DNA of 64,000 bases, taken from NCBI GenBank assembly GCA_023391375.1, contig JAEWBB010000026.1, positions 62,001 through 126,000 of the forward strand, read 5' to 3'. The notes under the pieces are model-generated. The model saw nothing but the letters and a program-made list of their open reading frames with translations. It did not search any database and was not told the origin of the DNA. The translations under genes were made by a program, and so were the position numbers. The stretch's first letter is position 1. The number at the start of each line of letters is the position of its first letter. Source of the DNA: Pseudomonadota bacterium (lineage in GTDB: Bacteria; Pseudomonadota; Alphaproteobacteria; Sphingomonadales; Sphingomonadaceae). Below are positions 42,738 to 51,258 of the stretch, one piece after another.

Positions 42738-44573
42738 ATGAAACTCGTTTCCGCGCTTGCCCTCACCCTGCTCGCCACGACCGCCTGCACCACCGTCCCG
42801 GCCGCCGGCCCGCCGGCAGCCAGCGCCCCCGCCCCCGCGGCCAACCCGGCGGCGGAGGACGCCCGGCTCCTCGCTTTCCTCGACAACGCGTTCGAAGCGC
42901 AGGTGGCGCGCTCGCCGGAATCGCTCACCGGCCTCGGCCGCAAGGAGCAGTATGACAAGCTCGACAATTACACCGAAGCCTACCGCAAGGAGGGTCTCGC
43001 GCTCGAGCAGCGCCAGCTGGCAGAGCTCCACGCGCAATTCGACCCGGCCAGGCTGAGTCCGGCCGGACGCGTCAGCTACCTGCTGTTCGAAGACGATGTG
43101 AAGCGCACGCTCGCTAACGACCGGTGGCGGTGGCACCGCTTCGCCGCCAGCACCAACGGCAGCCCGGCCGGCGAATTGCCCGTCTTCCTCATCAACCAGC
43201 ATGACGTCGACAGCGTCGCCGATGCCAAGGCCTACATCGCCCGCCTCAAGGAGATCGAGCGGGTGATGAGCGAGATCAGCGCCAACATGCGCCATCAGGC
43301 CGAGCTCGGCATCGTCCCCTCGGCCTTCAACTTCGCCCCGGTCCGCGCCGATGCCAGGCGCGTGCTGGCCGGCGCGCCGTTCGTCGACGGCAAGGACACG
43401 CCGCTGTTCGCCGACGTGAAGGAAAAGTTCGGCGCGCTGAAAATTCCGCAAGCCGAAAAGGACGCGCTGATCGCCGAAGCGCGCGATGCGCTCGATGGCC
43501 CGGTGCGGCGCGGCTACAGCACCTTCCTGTCGACCTGGGATGCGCTCGAAAAGCAGGCGCAGGGCAACCGCGGCGCGTGGGCCCTGCCGGACGGCGGCGC
43601 CTATTACGCCAATCGCCTCGCCAACTCGACCACGACCGACATGACGGCGGCGCAGATCCACCAGGTCGGCCTCGACCAGGTCGCGCGGATCCACGGCGAG
43701 ATGTCGCGCATCCAGGCCCAGCTCGGGTTTAAGGGCACGCTGCCGGAATTCTTCAAGCAGCTGAAGACCGACCCGCGGTTCAAATATCCCAACACCGAGG
43801 CCGGCCGGCAGCAGTATCTCGCCGACGCCAAGCGCTACGTCGCCGGCGTGATGGATAAGGCGCCGCAATATTTCCGCCGCCTGCCCAAGGCCCCGCTGGA
43901 GGTGCGCGCGGTCGAAATCTGGCGCCAGGACACCGCCGCCGTCGCCTTCTACAATTCGCCGTCCGAGGACGGCACGCGGCCCGGCATCTTCTACGTCAAC
44001 CTGGCCGACATGAACCAGGTGCTCAAACCGCAGATCGAGGCGATCACCTATCACGAGGCGGCGCCCGGCCATCACTTCCAGATCGCCCTCCAGCAGGAGC
44101 TCACCGGCCTGCCCAAGTTCCGCAAGTTCGGCGGCTACGGCGCCTACACCGAAGGATGGGGCCTCTACGCCGAGGGCTTCGGCAAGGAGATGGGCTTCTA
44201 CACCGACCCGGTCAGCGAGTTCGGCATGCTGTCGACGCAGCTGTGGCGCGCGATCCGGATGGTGGTCGACACCGGCATCCACGACAAGCGCTGGACCCGC
44301 GAGCAGGCGATCCAGTATTTCCTCGCCAACGGCCTGCTGTCCGAACGCGACGCGACCAAGGAGGTCGAGCGCTATTTCAACAACCCGGGCCAAGCGACCA
44401 GCTACATGGTCGGCCAGATGAAGATCCTGGAGCTGCGCGCCAAGGCCAAGGCGGCGCTGGGCCACAAGTTCGACATCCGCGACTTCCACGCCGCGGTGCT
44501 GGAGAACGGGTCGCTGCCGCTCGGCGTGCTCGAGCAGCAGGTCGACGACTATATCGCCCGGACGCGCGGCTGA
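42738..44573 (+). CDS. DUF885 family zinc peptidase-like lipoprotein
   Basis: A 611-residue exported protein. A lipobox-like end of the signal (LLATTAC) suggests lipidation at Cys 17, followed by a Pro/Ala-rich linker. The catalytic region contains AITYHEAAPGHHFQIALQQE (HExxxxH type zinc site, HEAAPGH) and YGAYTEGWGLYAEGFGKEMG, with the second Glu typical of DUF885. Members are thought to be carboxypeptidase-like metalloproteases, but few have been tested. It begins 30 bases after the CoA ligase stop with GGAGCC upstream of the ATG, so it could be read through from that operon. Confidence 0.9.
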   Translation: MKLVSALALTLLATTACTTVPAAGPPAASAPAPAANPAAEDARLLAFLDNAFEAQVARSPESLTGLGRKEQYDKLDNYTEAYRKEGLALEQRQLAELHAQFDPARLSPAGRVSYLLFEDDVKRTLANDRWRWHRFAASTNGSPAGELPVFLINQHDVDSVADAKAYIARLKEIERVMSEISANMRHQAELGIVPSAFNFAPVRADARRVLAGAPFVDGKDTPLFADVKEKFGALKIPQAEKDALIAEARDALDGPVRRGYSTFLSTWDALEKQAQGNRGAWALPDGGAYYANRLANSTTTDMTAAQIHQVGLDQVARIHGEMSRIQAQLGFKGTLPEFFKQLKTDPRFKYPNTEAGRQQYLADAKRYVAGVMDKAPQYFRRLPKAPLEVRAVEIWRQDTAAVAFYNSPSEDGTRPGIFYVNLADMNQVLKPQIEAITYHEAAPGHHFQIALQQELTGLPKFRKFGGYGAYTEGWGLYAEGFGKEMGFYTDPVSEFGMLSTQLWRAIRMVVDTGIHDKRWTREQAIQYFLANGLLSERDATKEVERYFNNPGQATSYMVGQMKILELRAKAKAALGHKFDIRDFHAAVLENGSLPLGVLEQQVDDYIARTRG

Positions 44574-44596
44574 CCTTGAGCCGGGGTCGAGAGGAG

Positions 44597-45448
44597 CTAA
44601 AGGTTGGTCTGGTCGGCGGGGACGCCGGCGGGAACGCCCGCCGCGCCCTCACCCCGCGCGCACGGCAAGTCGTCGACGCCAAGGCCATAGCTGGTCATCG
44701 ACAATGAACCCATCGCGTAGCCGGTGAGCCATGGCCGGGCAGCGGCGCCTTCTGCAGCGGCCAGGCCGGCGGTGAACAGCAGCGGGATGAAGTGATCCGG
44801 CGTCGGCACTGCCGCCGCGTAGTCGGGATGTTCCATCAGGCGCAGGACATCGCCCGGCGCGTCGCTCATCTGTTCGCGCGCCGCATCGTCGAACCGCCGT
44901 GCCCAGTCCTCCCCGGAATCGGGCTTGTCCCATTGGATCTGGCGCAAGTTGTGCACGACGTTGCCGCTGGAAACGATCAACACGCCGCGATCGCGCAGGG
45001 GCGCCAGCTTGGCGCCGAGGTCGACATGGTCGCCCATCGGCTTGAGGGCATTGATCGACAGCTGCACGACCGGAATGTCCGCATCCGGGAACAGGTGGGC
45101 CAGCACGCTCCACGTGCCATGATCGAGACCCCATTGGTCGCGGTCGGCACCGATCCAGTGAGGCTTCGCCACCTCCGCCACTTCTTCCGCCAGGCCCGGC
45201 AGGCCGGGGGCCGGATAGTCGAAATCGAACAGCGCTTGGGGAAAGCCGTAGAAGTCGTGGATCGTGCGCGGGCGGGCCATGGCCGTCACCGCCGTGGCAC
45301 CGATGAACCAGTGGGCGGAAATGCACAGGATGGCGCGCGGCCGGGGAAGCCCCTCGCCCAGTCGCCGCCAGGCCGCCGTGTAACCGTTGTCCTCCAGGGT
45401 ATTCATCGGGCTTCCGTGACCGATGAACAGCGCAGGCATACGATCCAT
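44597..45448 (-). CDS. LigB-family extradiol dioxygenase (YgiD/4,5-DOPA dioxygenase-like)
   Basis: A 283-residue class III ring-cleavage dioxygenase homologue. Metal ligands are probably His in FIGHGSPMNTL, SAHWFIGATAV and SSGNVVHNLRQIQWDKP, and the segment LDHGTWSVLAHLFPDADIPV is characteristic of the YgiD/DODA group. These act on catechols such as L-DOPA; the natural substrate in bacteria is uncertain. GGGAGGCAAGCC precedes the ATG at 45448. It lies 13 bases after pccA as the last gene of the propionyl-CoA operon, with no evident metabolic link. Confidence 0.9.
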   Translation of the reverse strand: MDRMPALFIGHGSPMNTLEDNGYTAAWRRLGEGLPRPRAILCISAHWFIGATAVTAMARPRTIHDFYGFPQALFDFDYPAPGLPGLAEEVAEVAKPHWIGADRDQWGLDHGTWSVLAHLFPDADIPVVQLSINALKPMGDHVDLGAKLAPLRDRGVLIVSSGNVVHNLRQIQWDKPDSGEDWARRFDDAAREQMSDAPGDVLRLMEHPDYAAAVPTPDHFIPLLFTAGLAAAEGAAARPWLTGYAMGSLSMTSYGLGVDDLPCARGEGAAGVPAGVPADQTNL

Positions 45449-45461
45449 GGCTTGCCTCCCT

Positions 45462-47498
45462 TTATTCGAACTCCACGATCACCTGGTCGACCGCGAGGCT
45501 GTCGCCTGCCGCCACGGGAGTCGCCTTGACGGTCGCACCCTTTTCGGCCCGCAGGATGTTTTCCATCTTCATCGCCTCGACCACCGCCAGCGGCTGGCCG
45601 GCCTCGACCGTGTCGCCGGCTTTGACCTCGAGCTTGGTCAAGAGGCCTGGCATCGGCGCGAGAAGGAACCGCGACATGTCGGGCGGCACCTTTTCGATCA
45701 TGTGCTTCGACAGGGCCGCGATGTGCGGCGCCATCACCGCCACCGAATGGCGCGCGCCGCGCGTGGTGAGCAGCCAGCTGCGCCCGGTCTTAGCGACCTG
45801 AACGACGCGGCGGCGACCGTCCATGTCTGCCACCAGCAGAGGGTCGCCCGGCGCCCAGTCGCCGATCACGTCGATCTCGTCTGCCCCGTCAACGCTGACG
45901 AGGTTGCCGCCGTCGTAGGGGCTGACGGTCACTTCAAACTCACGACCCGCGATCCGCACGACCTGCGTGTCGTCGGGGAATTGCTCGTCGCCCAACTGGC
46001 CGTCGATTAGCGCGGCGCGGGTATCGACCGTTAGCTCGACGATCGCCGCCAGCGCGGCAAGGTCGGACAGCAGCGCATCGTCCGCCGGCGCGCCGTGGAA
46101 GCCGTCGGGATATTCCTCGGCGATGAAGCCGGTGGTGAGCTCGCCCGAGCGGAAGCGCGGGTGCTGCATGATGGCACTGAGGAAATCGATATTGTCGCCG
46201 ACGCCGTCGAGCTGGAACGCGTCGAGCGCGGCAATCTGCAGGTCGGCCGCCTCGTCGCGAGTCTTGCCCCAGGTCACCAGCTTGGCGATCATCGGGTCGT
46301 AGAACATCGAAACTTCGCCGCCTTCGTAGACGCCGTCGTCGACCCGAACGCCCGCCACGCCGCGCCGCCCGTTGGCCTCGCCATCGTTCGTCCAGCCCTC
46401 CACCGGCGGCTGGTAGCGCCGCAGCCGGCCCGTCGACGGCAGGAAGCCACGATAGGGGTCTTCGGCGTAGACGCGGCTTTCGATCGCCCAGCCGTCGATG
46501 CCGATGTCGGCTTGCGCGAACGCGAGCTTCTCGCCCGCTGCGACGCGGATCATCTGTTCGACCAGGTCGATGCCGGTGATCATTTCGGTCACCGGGTGCT
46601 CGACCTGCAGGCGGGTGTTCATTTCGAGGAAGTAGAAGCCCTTGCCGCTGGGGTCGGCCCCGTTGACGATCAGTTCCACCGTGCCCGCCGAATAGTATCC
46701 CACCGCGCGGGCCAGCGCGACGCACTGCTCGCCCATCGCCTTGCGCATCTCGGGCGTGACGAACGGCGAGGGCGCTTCCTCGACCACCTTCTGGTGGCGG
46801 CGCTGGATCGAGCATTCGCGCTCGTTCAGATAGAGGATGTTGCCGTGCTGGTCGCCGAGGATCTGGATCTCGATGTGGCGCGGATCCTCGATGAACTTCT
46901 CGATGAACACGCGGTCGTCCCCGAAGCTGTTGAGGCCCTCGCGCTTCACGCTGTCGAAGCCTTCGCGGACGTCCTTTTCGCTGTAGGCCAGGCGCATGCC
47001 CTTCCCGCCGCCGCCGGCCGAGGCCTTCATCATGACGGGATAGCCGATGTCCGTCGCGATGCGGACGGCGTGCTCAGTGTCCTCGATCTCGCCGACGAAG
47101 CCGGGGACGACGTTGACGCCGGCTTCCATCGCCAGCTTCTTGGATTCGATCTTGTCGCCCATCGCCGCGATCGCGCCGACCGGCGGGCCGATGAAGGCGA
47201 TGTTTTCCTTGGCCAGCGCCTCGGCGAAGCTGGTCCGCTCCGACAGGAAGCCGTAGCCCGGGTGCACCGCCTCCGCGCCCGTCGCCCTGCACGCGGCGAT
47301 GATCTTGTCGGCGAGGAGGTAGCTTTCGCTTGCCGGAGGCGGGCCGATGTGGACTGCTTCGTCGGCCATCTTCACGAACGGCGCGCGGGCGTCGGCGTCG
47401 GAATAAACCGCGACCGTCTTGATGCCCATCTTGCGCGCCGTCTGGATGACCCGGCACGCGATCTCGCCGCGGTTGGCGATCAGGATTTTCGAAAACAT
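45462..47498 (-). CDS. pccA: Propionyl-CoA carboxylase alpha subunit (biotin carboxylase/BCCP)
   Basis: A 678-residue subunit that carboxylates its own biotin with ATP and bicarbonate for transfer by PccB. The biotin-carboxylase domain begins MFSKILIANRGEIACRVIQT, has the ATP-grasp loop KASAGGGGKGMRLAY, and NERECSIQRRHQKVVEEAPS. A linker/BT domain follows, and the C-terminal BCCP has the biotinylation site VVEAMKMENIL (Lys of MKM). ATG at 47498 starts homology; the frame extends upstream without it. It is 52 bases downstream of the small Cys-rich gene. Together with pccB, mce and mcm it converts propionyl-CoA to succinyl-CoA. Confidence 0.96.
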   Translation of the reverse strand: MFSKILIANRGEIACRVIQTARKMGIKTVAVYSDADARAPFVKMADEAVHIGPPPASESYLLADKIIAACRATGAEAVHPGYGFLSERTSFAEALAKENIAFIGPPVGAIAAMGDKIESKKLAMEAGVNVVPGFVGEIEDTEHAVRIATDIGYPVMMKASAGGGGKGMRLAYSEKDVREGFDSVKREGLNSFGDDRVFIEKFIEDPRHIEIQILGDQHGNILYLNERECSIQRRHQKVVEEAPSPFVTPEMRKAMGEQCVALARAVGYYSAGTVELIVNGADPSGKGFYFLEMNTRLQVEHPVTEMITGIDLVEQMIRVAAGEKLAFAQADIGIDGWAIESRVYAEDPYRGFLPSTGRLRRYQPPVEGWTNDGEANGRRGVAGVRVDDGVYEGGEVSMFYDPMIAKLVTWGKTRDEAADLQIAALDAFQLDGVGDNIDFLSAIMQHPRFRSGELTTGFIAEEYPDGFHGAPADDALLSDLAALAAIVELTVDTRAALIDGQLGDEQFPDDTQVVRIAGREFEVTVSPYDGGNLVSVDGADEIDVIGDWAPGDPLLVADMDGRRRVVQVAKTGRSWLLTTRGARHSVAVMAPHIAALSKHMIEKVPPDMSRFLLAPMPGLLTKLEVKAGDTVEAGQPLAVVEAMKMENILRAEKGATVKATPVAAGDSLAVDQVIVEFE

Positions 47499-47550
47499 GG
47501 CGGCCGCTTTAGCCGATTTTGCGGGCTGTGCCAGCGTCGGCGCGCTTCGC

Positions 47551-47841
47551 CTAAATCCCCGGGGGAATGTATCCGTGCAGCATACCCATCGAGACCAGCA
47601 GCACGAACAATCCAACAAGAGCCAGACAGCCGCAGCCGCAACCGAGGACGACTTTTCGGAAAAAGCTCAGGCTGGAAGAGACGACAAAACGACTCTCCTC
47701 TCCATCGTCGTCCGGGCCTGTGGGGTCATGAAAAAAATTTGCGCAGGGACAGTCGGTGACAGTGCAGGGTGCAACGTCCTGCATGCGAAGCCGATGGTGA
47801 TACGACTTCGGATGTCCGCAGTGCGTGCAGTCGGCGCTCAC
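47551..47841 (-). CDS. Small Cys/His-rich membrane-anchored protein coupled to mcm
   Basis: A 96-residue protein. Residues 1-38 are rich in putative zinc ligands: C5xxC8xH10...H15-H16, then C26xxxxC31xC33xxFFH38. A short acidic linker (PTGPDDDGEES) leads to one membrane helix at ~63-85, which starts with a cysteine triplet GCGCGC. This suggests a cytoplasmic zinc knuckle tethered to the membrane. The start is GTG whose GTGA overlaps the mcm stop by 4 bases. A hand count over 47581-47820 gives about 56% G+C, lower than the flanking genes. The family is not recognised; a role in mutase function is only suggested by position. Confidence 0.7.
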   Translation of the reverse strand: MSADCTHCGHPKSYHHRLRMQDVAPCTVTDCPCANFFHDPTGPDDDGEESRFVVSSSLSFFRKVVLGCGCGCLALVGLFVLLVSMGMLHGYIPPGI

Positions 47842-49973
47842 TCGGCGGCCTCATCCACCGGCGGTTTGTTGTGGCCCAGCAACCGCAACACTTCGTCCGC
47901 CGCGTCGGCAAGGTTGGTGCCGGGGCCGAAGATCGCCTGCACCCCCGCCTGGCGCAGGAAGTCATAGTCCTGCGCCGGGATGACACCGCCGGCGACGACC
48001 TTGATGTCGGCGCGGCCCATGTCTTTCAGATGCCCGATCAGCTCGGGGATCAACGTCTTGTGACCCGCCGCGAGGCTGCTCGCGCCGACCACGTCGACGT
48101 CGTCGGCGATTGCCTGCTCGGCGGTTTCGCGCGGGGTCTGGAACAGCGGGCCGGCGATGACCTCGAAGCCCAGGTCGCCGAACGCGCTACTCACCAAATT
48201 GGCGCCCCGATCATGGCCGTCCTGGCCCATCTTGGCGACGAAGATGCGGGGTTTGCGCCCCAAGCGGGTCGCGACCGCGCGGGTGCCGTCGAGCGCCTCT
48301 TTCCAGCGCGTGTCGGCGCGGCGGCCGTAGATGCCGCTGACCGGGTGCGGCTGGGTCGCGTAGCGGCCGAACGCCCGCTCCAGCGCATCCGAAATCTCGC
48401 CCAGCGAGGCCCGCGCCCGCGCCGCAACGACGGCCAGCTCGAGCAGGTTGGCCTTGCCCTTGGCGCCCGCCTCCAGCGCGTCCAACGCGGCGCGGCACGC
48501 CGTCTCGTCACGCGTCGAACGCATCTTCTCCAGCCGCGCGATCTGACCTGACCGCACCTTGGCGTTGTCGACCTCGAGGATGTCGAGCTCCGGTTCGTCC
48601 TTCAACCGGTAGCGGTTGACGCCGACGATCACCGTTTCGCCCGTATCGACCTTGGCCGCGCGCTCGGCGGCGGCTTCCTCGATCCGCTGCTTGGGCAGGC
48701 CTTCCGCGACCGCCTTGGTCATCCCGCCGTGCGCCTCGACTTCTTCGATCAGCGCCCAGGCCTTTTCCTCCAGCTCCCGGGTCAGCGCCTCGACATAATA
48801 GGAGCCGCCGAGCGGGTCGGCGACGGCGGTGACGCCGCTTTCCTCGGCCAGGATCAGCTGGGTGTTGCGGGCGATGCGCGCCGAGAAATCGGTCGGCAGC
48901 GCGACCGCCTCGTCGAGGCTGTTGGTGTGCAACGACTGGGTCCCGCCCAGCACCGCTGCCAGCGCCTCGATCGTGGTGCGAATGACGTTGTTGTACGGGT
49001 CCTGCTCGGTCAGGCTGACGCCGGAGGTCTGGCAGTGGGTGCGCAGCAGCTTCGACTTTTCCGACTTGGCGCCCAGGTCGGTCATGATCCGGCCCCACAG
49101 CGTGCGCGCGGCGCGCATCTTGGCGACCTCCATGAACAGGTTCATGCCGATGCCCCAGAAGAAGGACAGGCGCGGCGCGAACGCGTCGATGTCGAGGCCC
49201 GCCGCCATCGCCGAGCGGACATATTCCATGCCATCGGCCAGCGTGTAGGCCATCTCCTGCACCGCCGTCGCCCCGGCCTCGTGCATGTGATAGCCGGAGA
49301 TCGAGATGCTGTTGAACTTGGGCATCTCGGCGCTGGTGTAGGCGATGATGTCGCTGACGATTCGCATCGAGGGTTCGGGCGGGTAGATGTAGGTGTTGCG
49401 GACCGCGAACTCTTTCAGGATGTCGTTCTGGATCGTGCCGGTCAGCGCCGCGCGGTCGACCCCCTGCTCCTCCCCCGCGACGATATAAAAGGCGAGCACC
49501 GGGATCACCGCCCCGTTCATCGTCATGCTGACGCTCATTTCGCCCAGCGGGATGCCGTCGAACAGCAGCTTCATATCCTCGACGCTGTCGATCGCCACGC
49601 CGGCCTTGCCGACATCGCCGGCAACGCGCGGATGGTCGCTGTCGTAGCCGCGGTGGGTGGCGAGGTCGAAGGCGACGGAGAGCCCCTTCTGCCCGGCGGC
49701 GAGGTTGCGGCGATAGAATGCGTTCGATTCCTCGGCAGTCGAGAAGCCGGCGTACTGCCGGATGGTCCACGGCCGCCCCGCGTACATCGTCGCATAGGGC
49801 CCGCGCGTGTAGGGCGCGACGCCGGGATAGCCGCTGTCGATCCCTGCCGCGTCTTCCGGCCCGTAGACGGTCTTGAGCGTGATGCCCTCGGGCGTCTGGC
49901 GGGACAGGTCCTTGCCCTTCGATTCCTTGTCGGCGAGGGCTTTCCAGGCGGCGGCTTTGTCGGTCTCGGTCAT
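47838..49973 (-). CDS. mcm: Methylmalonyl-CoA mutase (single-chain)
   Basis: A 711-residue adenosylcobalamin enzyme that interconverts (R)-methylmalonyl-CoA and succinyl-CoA. The TIM barrel has YAGFSTAEESNAFYRRNLAA and SFFWGIGMNLFMEVAKMRAA; the C-terminal B12 domain has the DxHxxG cobalt-ligand motif in KMGQDGHDRGANLV and GASSLAAGHKTLIPEL. The length fits the homodimeric form with catalytic and B12 domains on one chain. It follows a small membrane protein by 38 bases and is coupled to the Cys-rich small gene. No meaB/G-protein chaperone gene is in the window. Confidence 0.97.
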   Translation of the reverse strand: MTETDKAAAWKALADKESKGKDLSRQTPEGITLKTVYGPEDAAGIDSGYPGVAPYTRGPYATMYAGRPWTIRQYAGFSTAEESNAFYRRNLAAGQKGLSVAFDLATHRGYDSDHPRVAGDVGKAGVAIDSVEDMKLLFDGIPLGEMSVSMTMNGAVIPVLAFYIVAGEEQGVDRAALTGTIQNDILKEFAVRNTYIYPPEPSMRIVSDIIAYTSAEMPKFNSISISGYHMHEAGATAVQEMAYTLADGMEYVRSAMAAGLDIDAFAPRLSFFWGIGMNLFMEVAKMRAARTLWGRIMTDLGAKSEKSKLLRTHCQTSGVSLTEQDPYNNVIRTTIEALAAVLGGTQSLHTNSLDEAVALPTDFSARIARNTQLILAEESGVTAVADPLGGSYYVEALTRELEEKAWALIEEVEAHGGMTKAVAEGLPKQRIEEAAAERAAKVDTGETVIVGVNRYRLKDEPELDILEVDNAKVRSGQIARLEKMRSTRDETACRAALDALEAGAKGKANLLELAVVAARARASLGEISDALERAFGRYATQPHPVSGIYGRRADTRWKEALDGTRAVATRLGRKPRIFVAKMGQDGHDRGANLVSSAFGDLGFEVIAGPLFQTPRETAEQAIADDVDVVGASSLAAGHKTLIPELIGHLKDMGRADIKVVAGGVIPAQDYDFLRQAGVQAIFGPGTNLADAADEVLRLLGHNKPPVDEAAE

Positions 49974-50011
49974 GTCGGCACCGCCCTAGCGCCGTCGCGT
50001 CGCCCTGCCAA

Positions 50012-50248
50012 TCAGTGCGGGCGAATCCCCAGGTCGAGGAAGATGTCGGCCGCCACCACCATCAGCACTAGCGCGACCAGGAATTGCATCCCTACCGCGA
50101 AGGCGAAGCGCGCCGTGCCCAGCTCGGCCTTTCCGGCGCGGCGGCGGTAAAGCGGGACCTCGCCGGTCTGCAGCGCACGGACGCCGCGAATTATCATGAT
50201 CGCCGCCAGCAACAGCGCCAGCCCGCCGACCAGCGGTGCCTCGTTCAT
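50012..50248 (-). CDS. Small two-helix membrane protein, 78 residues
   Basis: It starts MNEAPLVGGLALLLAAIMII, with one helix at ~5-22, a basic cytoplasmic loop (YRRRAGKAELG), and a second helix at ~46-68 (FAVGMQFLVALVLMVVAADI). The ATG overlaps the OsmC gene stop by 4 bases (ATGA), and mcm follows 38 bases later. The family is not recognised. Location inside the propionyl-CoA operon may be incidental. Confidence 0.7.
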   Translation of the reverse strand: MNEAPLVGGLALLLAAIMIIRGVRALQTGEVPLYRRRAGKAELGTARFAFAVGMQFLVALVLMVVAADIFLDLGIRPH

Positions 50249-50706
50249 CGCGCCTCGACCCGGATCGTGGCGCTGACCGAATTGGCGATGAAGCATTTCT
50301 CATGGGCTGTATGGTGGAGGTCGTCGATCGCCGCCGCGTCCGGTTGCGGATCGGCGAAGCGGACGGCGGGATGGAGCACCACCTCCTCGATCCGCACCTT
50401 GCCGTCGGCGCTGCGCACCAGCGCGGCGGTCGCCTCGTCGTCGTAGCTCGTCACCGCATGCCCCGCATGCCGGGCGAGGTCGAGGAACCACAGCATGTGG
50501 CAGCTGGAGATAGACGCCAGGAACGCCTCTTCCGGATCGACCGCCGCCGCGTCGCTCCACGGTGCGCGGACCACATCGGGCGACGCCGATCCCGGCACCA
50601 CCGCTCCGCCGTCGAAACGCCACTCGTGCGCCCGGCTGTAATGGCCCTCGCGGAAGGCGGCCGGGTCGGCGTGGGACCAGCTCACGATGGCGGAATGCTT
50701 GGGCAT
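50245..50706 (-). CDS. OsmC family peroxiredoxin-like protein
   Basis: A 153-residue OsmC/Ohr-fold protein: HEWRFDGGAVVPGSASPDVV, then VDPEEAFLASISSCHMLWFL with the first conserved Cys, and HHTAHEKCFIANSVSATI with the second. The Cys pair is the organic-hydroperoxide reduction centre of the family. The layout DPEEAFLASISSCHMLWFLD fits the YhfA/OsmC-like branch rather than Ohr. AGGAGG lies directly before the ATG, and a perfect hairpin lies upstream of that. It sits between mce and mcm in the propionyl-CoA operon. Confidence 0.9.
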   Translation of the reverse strand: MPKHSAIVSWSHADPAAFREGHYSRAHEWRFDGGAVVPGSASPDVVRAPWSDAAAVDPEEAFLASISSCHMLWFLDLARHAGHAVTSYDDEATAALVRSADGKVRIEEVVLHPAVRFADPQPDAAAIDDLHHTAHEKCFIANSVSATIRVEAR

Positions 50707-50838
50707 CTCGTCCTCCTAGCGTGGGGACGGCGCGAAGTGAATTCGCGCCGTCGGTCCTGTCGCCTCCGGCGCAGGCCGTCCGGCATTCGCCATCTTGTCG
50801 CGCTGCTCCGGCGACGCTTCGCGTCGGCGTCGCTGCGC
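50707..50838 (-). promoter_or_regulatory. Intergenic region with a perfect 11-base-pair hairpin upstream of osmC
   Basis: The 132-base gap between mce and osmC contains GACGGCGCGAA and TTCGCGCCGTC around loop GTGAA (50726-50752), only a few bases above the osmC ribosome binding site, and a second small stem CGACGC/GCGTCG around TTC (50812-50826). Neither is followed by a T run on either strand, so they are not classical terminators. The stem could regulate osmC translation or stabilise or process the operon mRNA. Confidence 0.5.
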
Positions 50839-51258
50839 TCAGTGGCTTTGCTTCGGGCTTTCCATGATTTCGGTCAGCGTCCCCATCATGTCCTTGGGGT
50901 GGAGGAAGAAGATCGGCGTGCCGTGCGCGCCGATGCGGGTCGGCCCGAGGATGCGGACACCCTTCGCCTCGTACCAGCTACGCGCTTCCTCGATGTCGGC
51001 GACCTCGAAGCATAGGTGGTGCTGGCCGCCTTCGGGATTGCGATCGAGGAACTTCAGGATCGGCGAGTCCGCGCCCAGCGGCTCGATCAGCTCGACCTGC
51101 ATGTTCGGCGCATCGACGAAGCACACCCGCACCCCCTGCGCCGGCAGGTCGAACGGGTCATGGACCGTCGTCGCTCCCATTGTCTCGCGATAGAGCGCGA
51201 CCGACTTCTCGATCGACGGGGTCGCGACCCCGACATGGTTCAGCCTGCCTAACTTCAT
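50839..51258 (-). CDS. mce: Methylmalonyl-CoA epimerase
   Basis: A 139-residue VOC-fold enzyme that epimerises (S)- to (R)-methylmalonyl-CoA, between propionyl-CoA carboxylase and the mutase. The sequence GRLNHVGVATPSIEKSVALY, then VELIEPLGADSPILKFLDRN and GGQHHLCFEVADIEEARSWY, with the final FLHPKDMMGTLTEIME, is diagnostic: metal-binding His, Gln-His and Glu residues are all present. Its ATG overlaps the stop of the low-G+C upstream gene by 4 bases. It is placed as expected in the operon. Confidence 0.96.
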   Translation of the reverse strand: MKLGRLNHVGVATPSIEKSVALYRETMGATTVHDPFDLPAQGVRVCFVDAPNMQVELIEPLGADSPILKFLDRNPEGGQHHLCFEVADIEEARSWYEAKGVRILGPTRIGAHGTPIFFLHPKDMMGTLTEIMESPKQSH

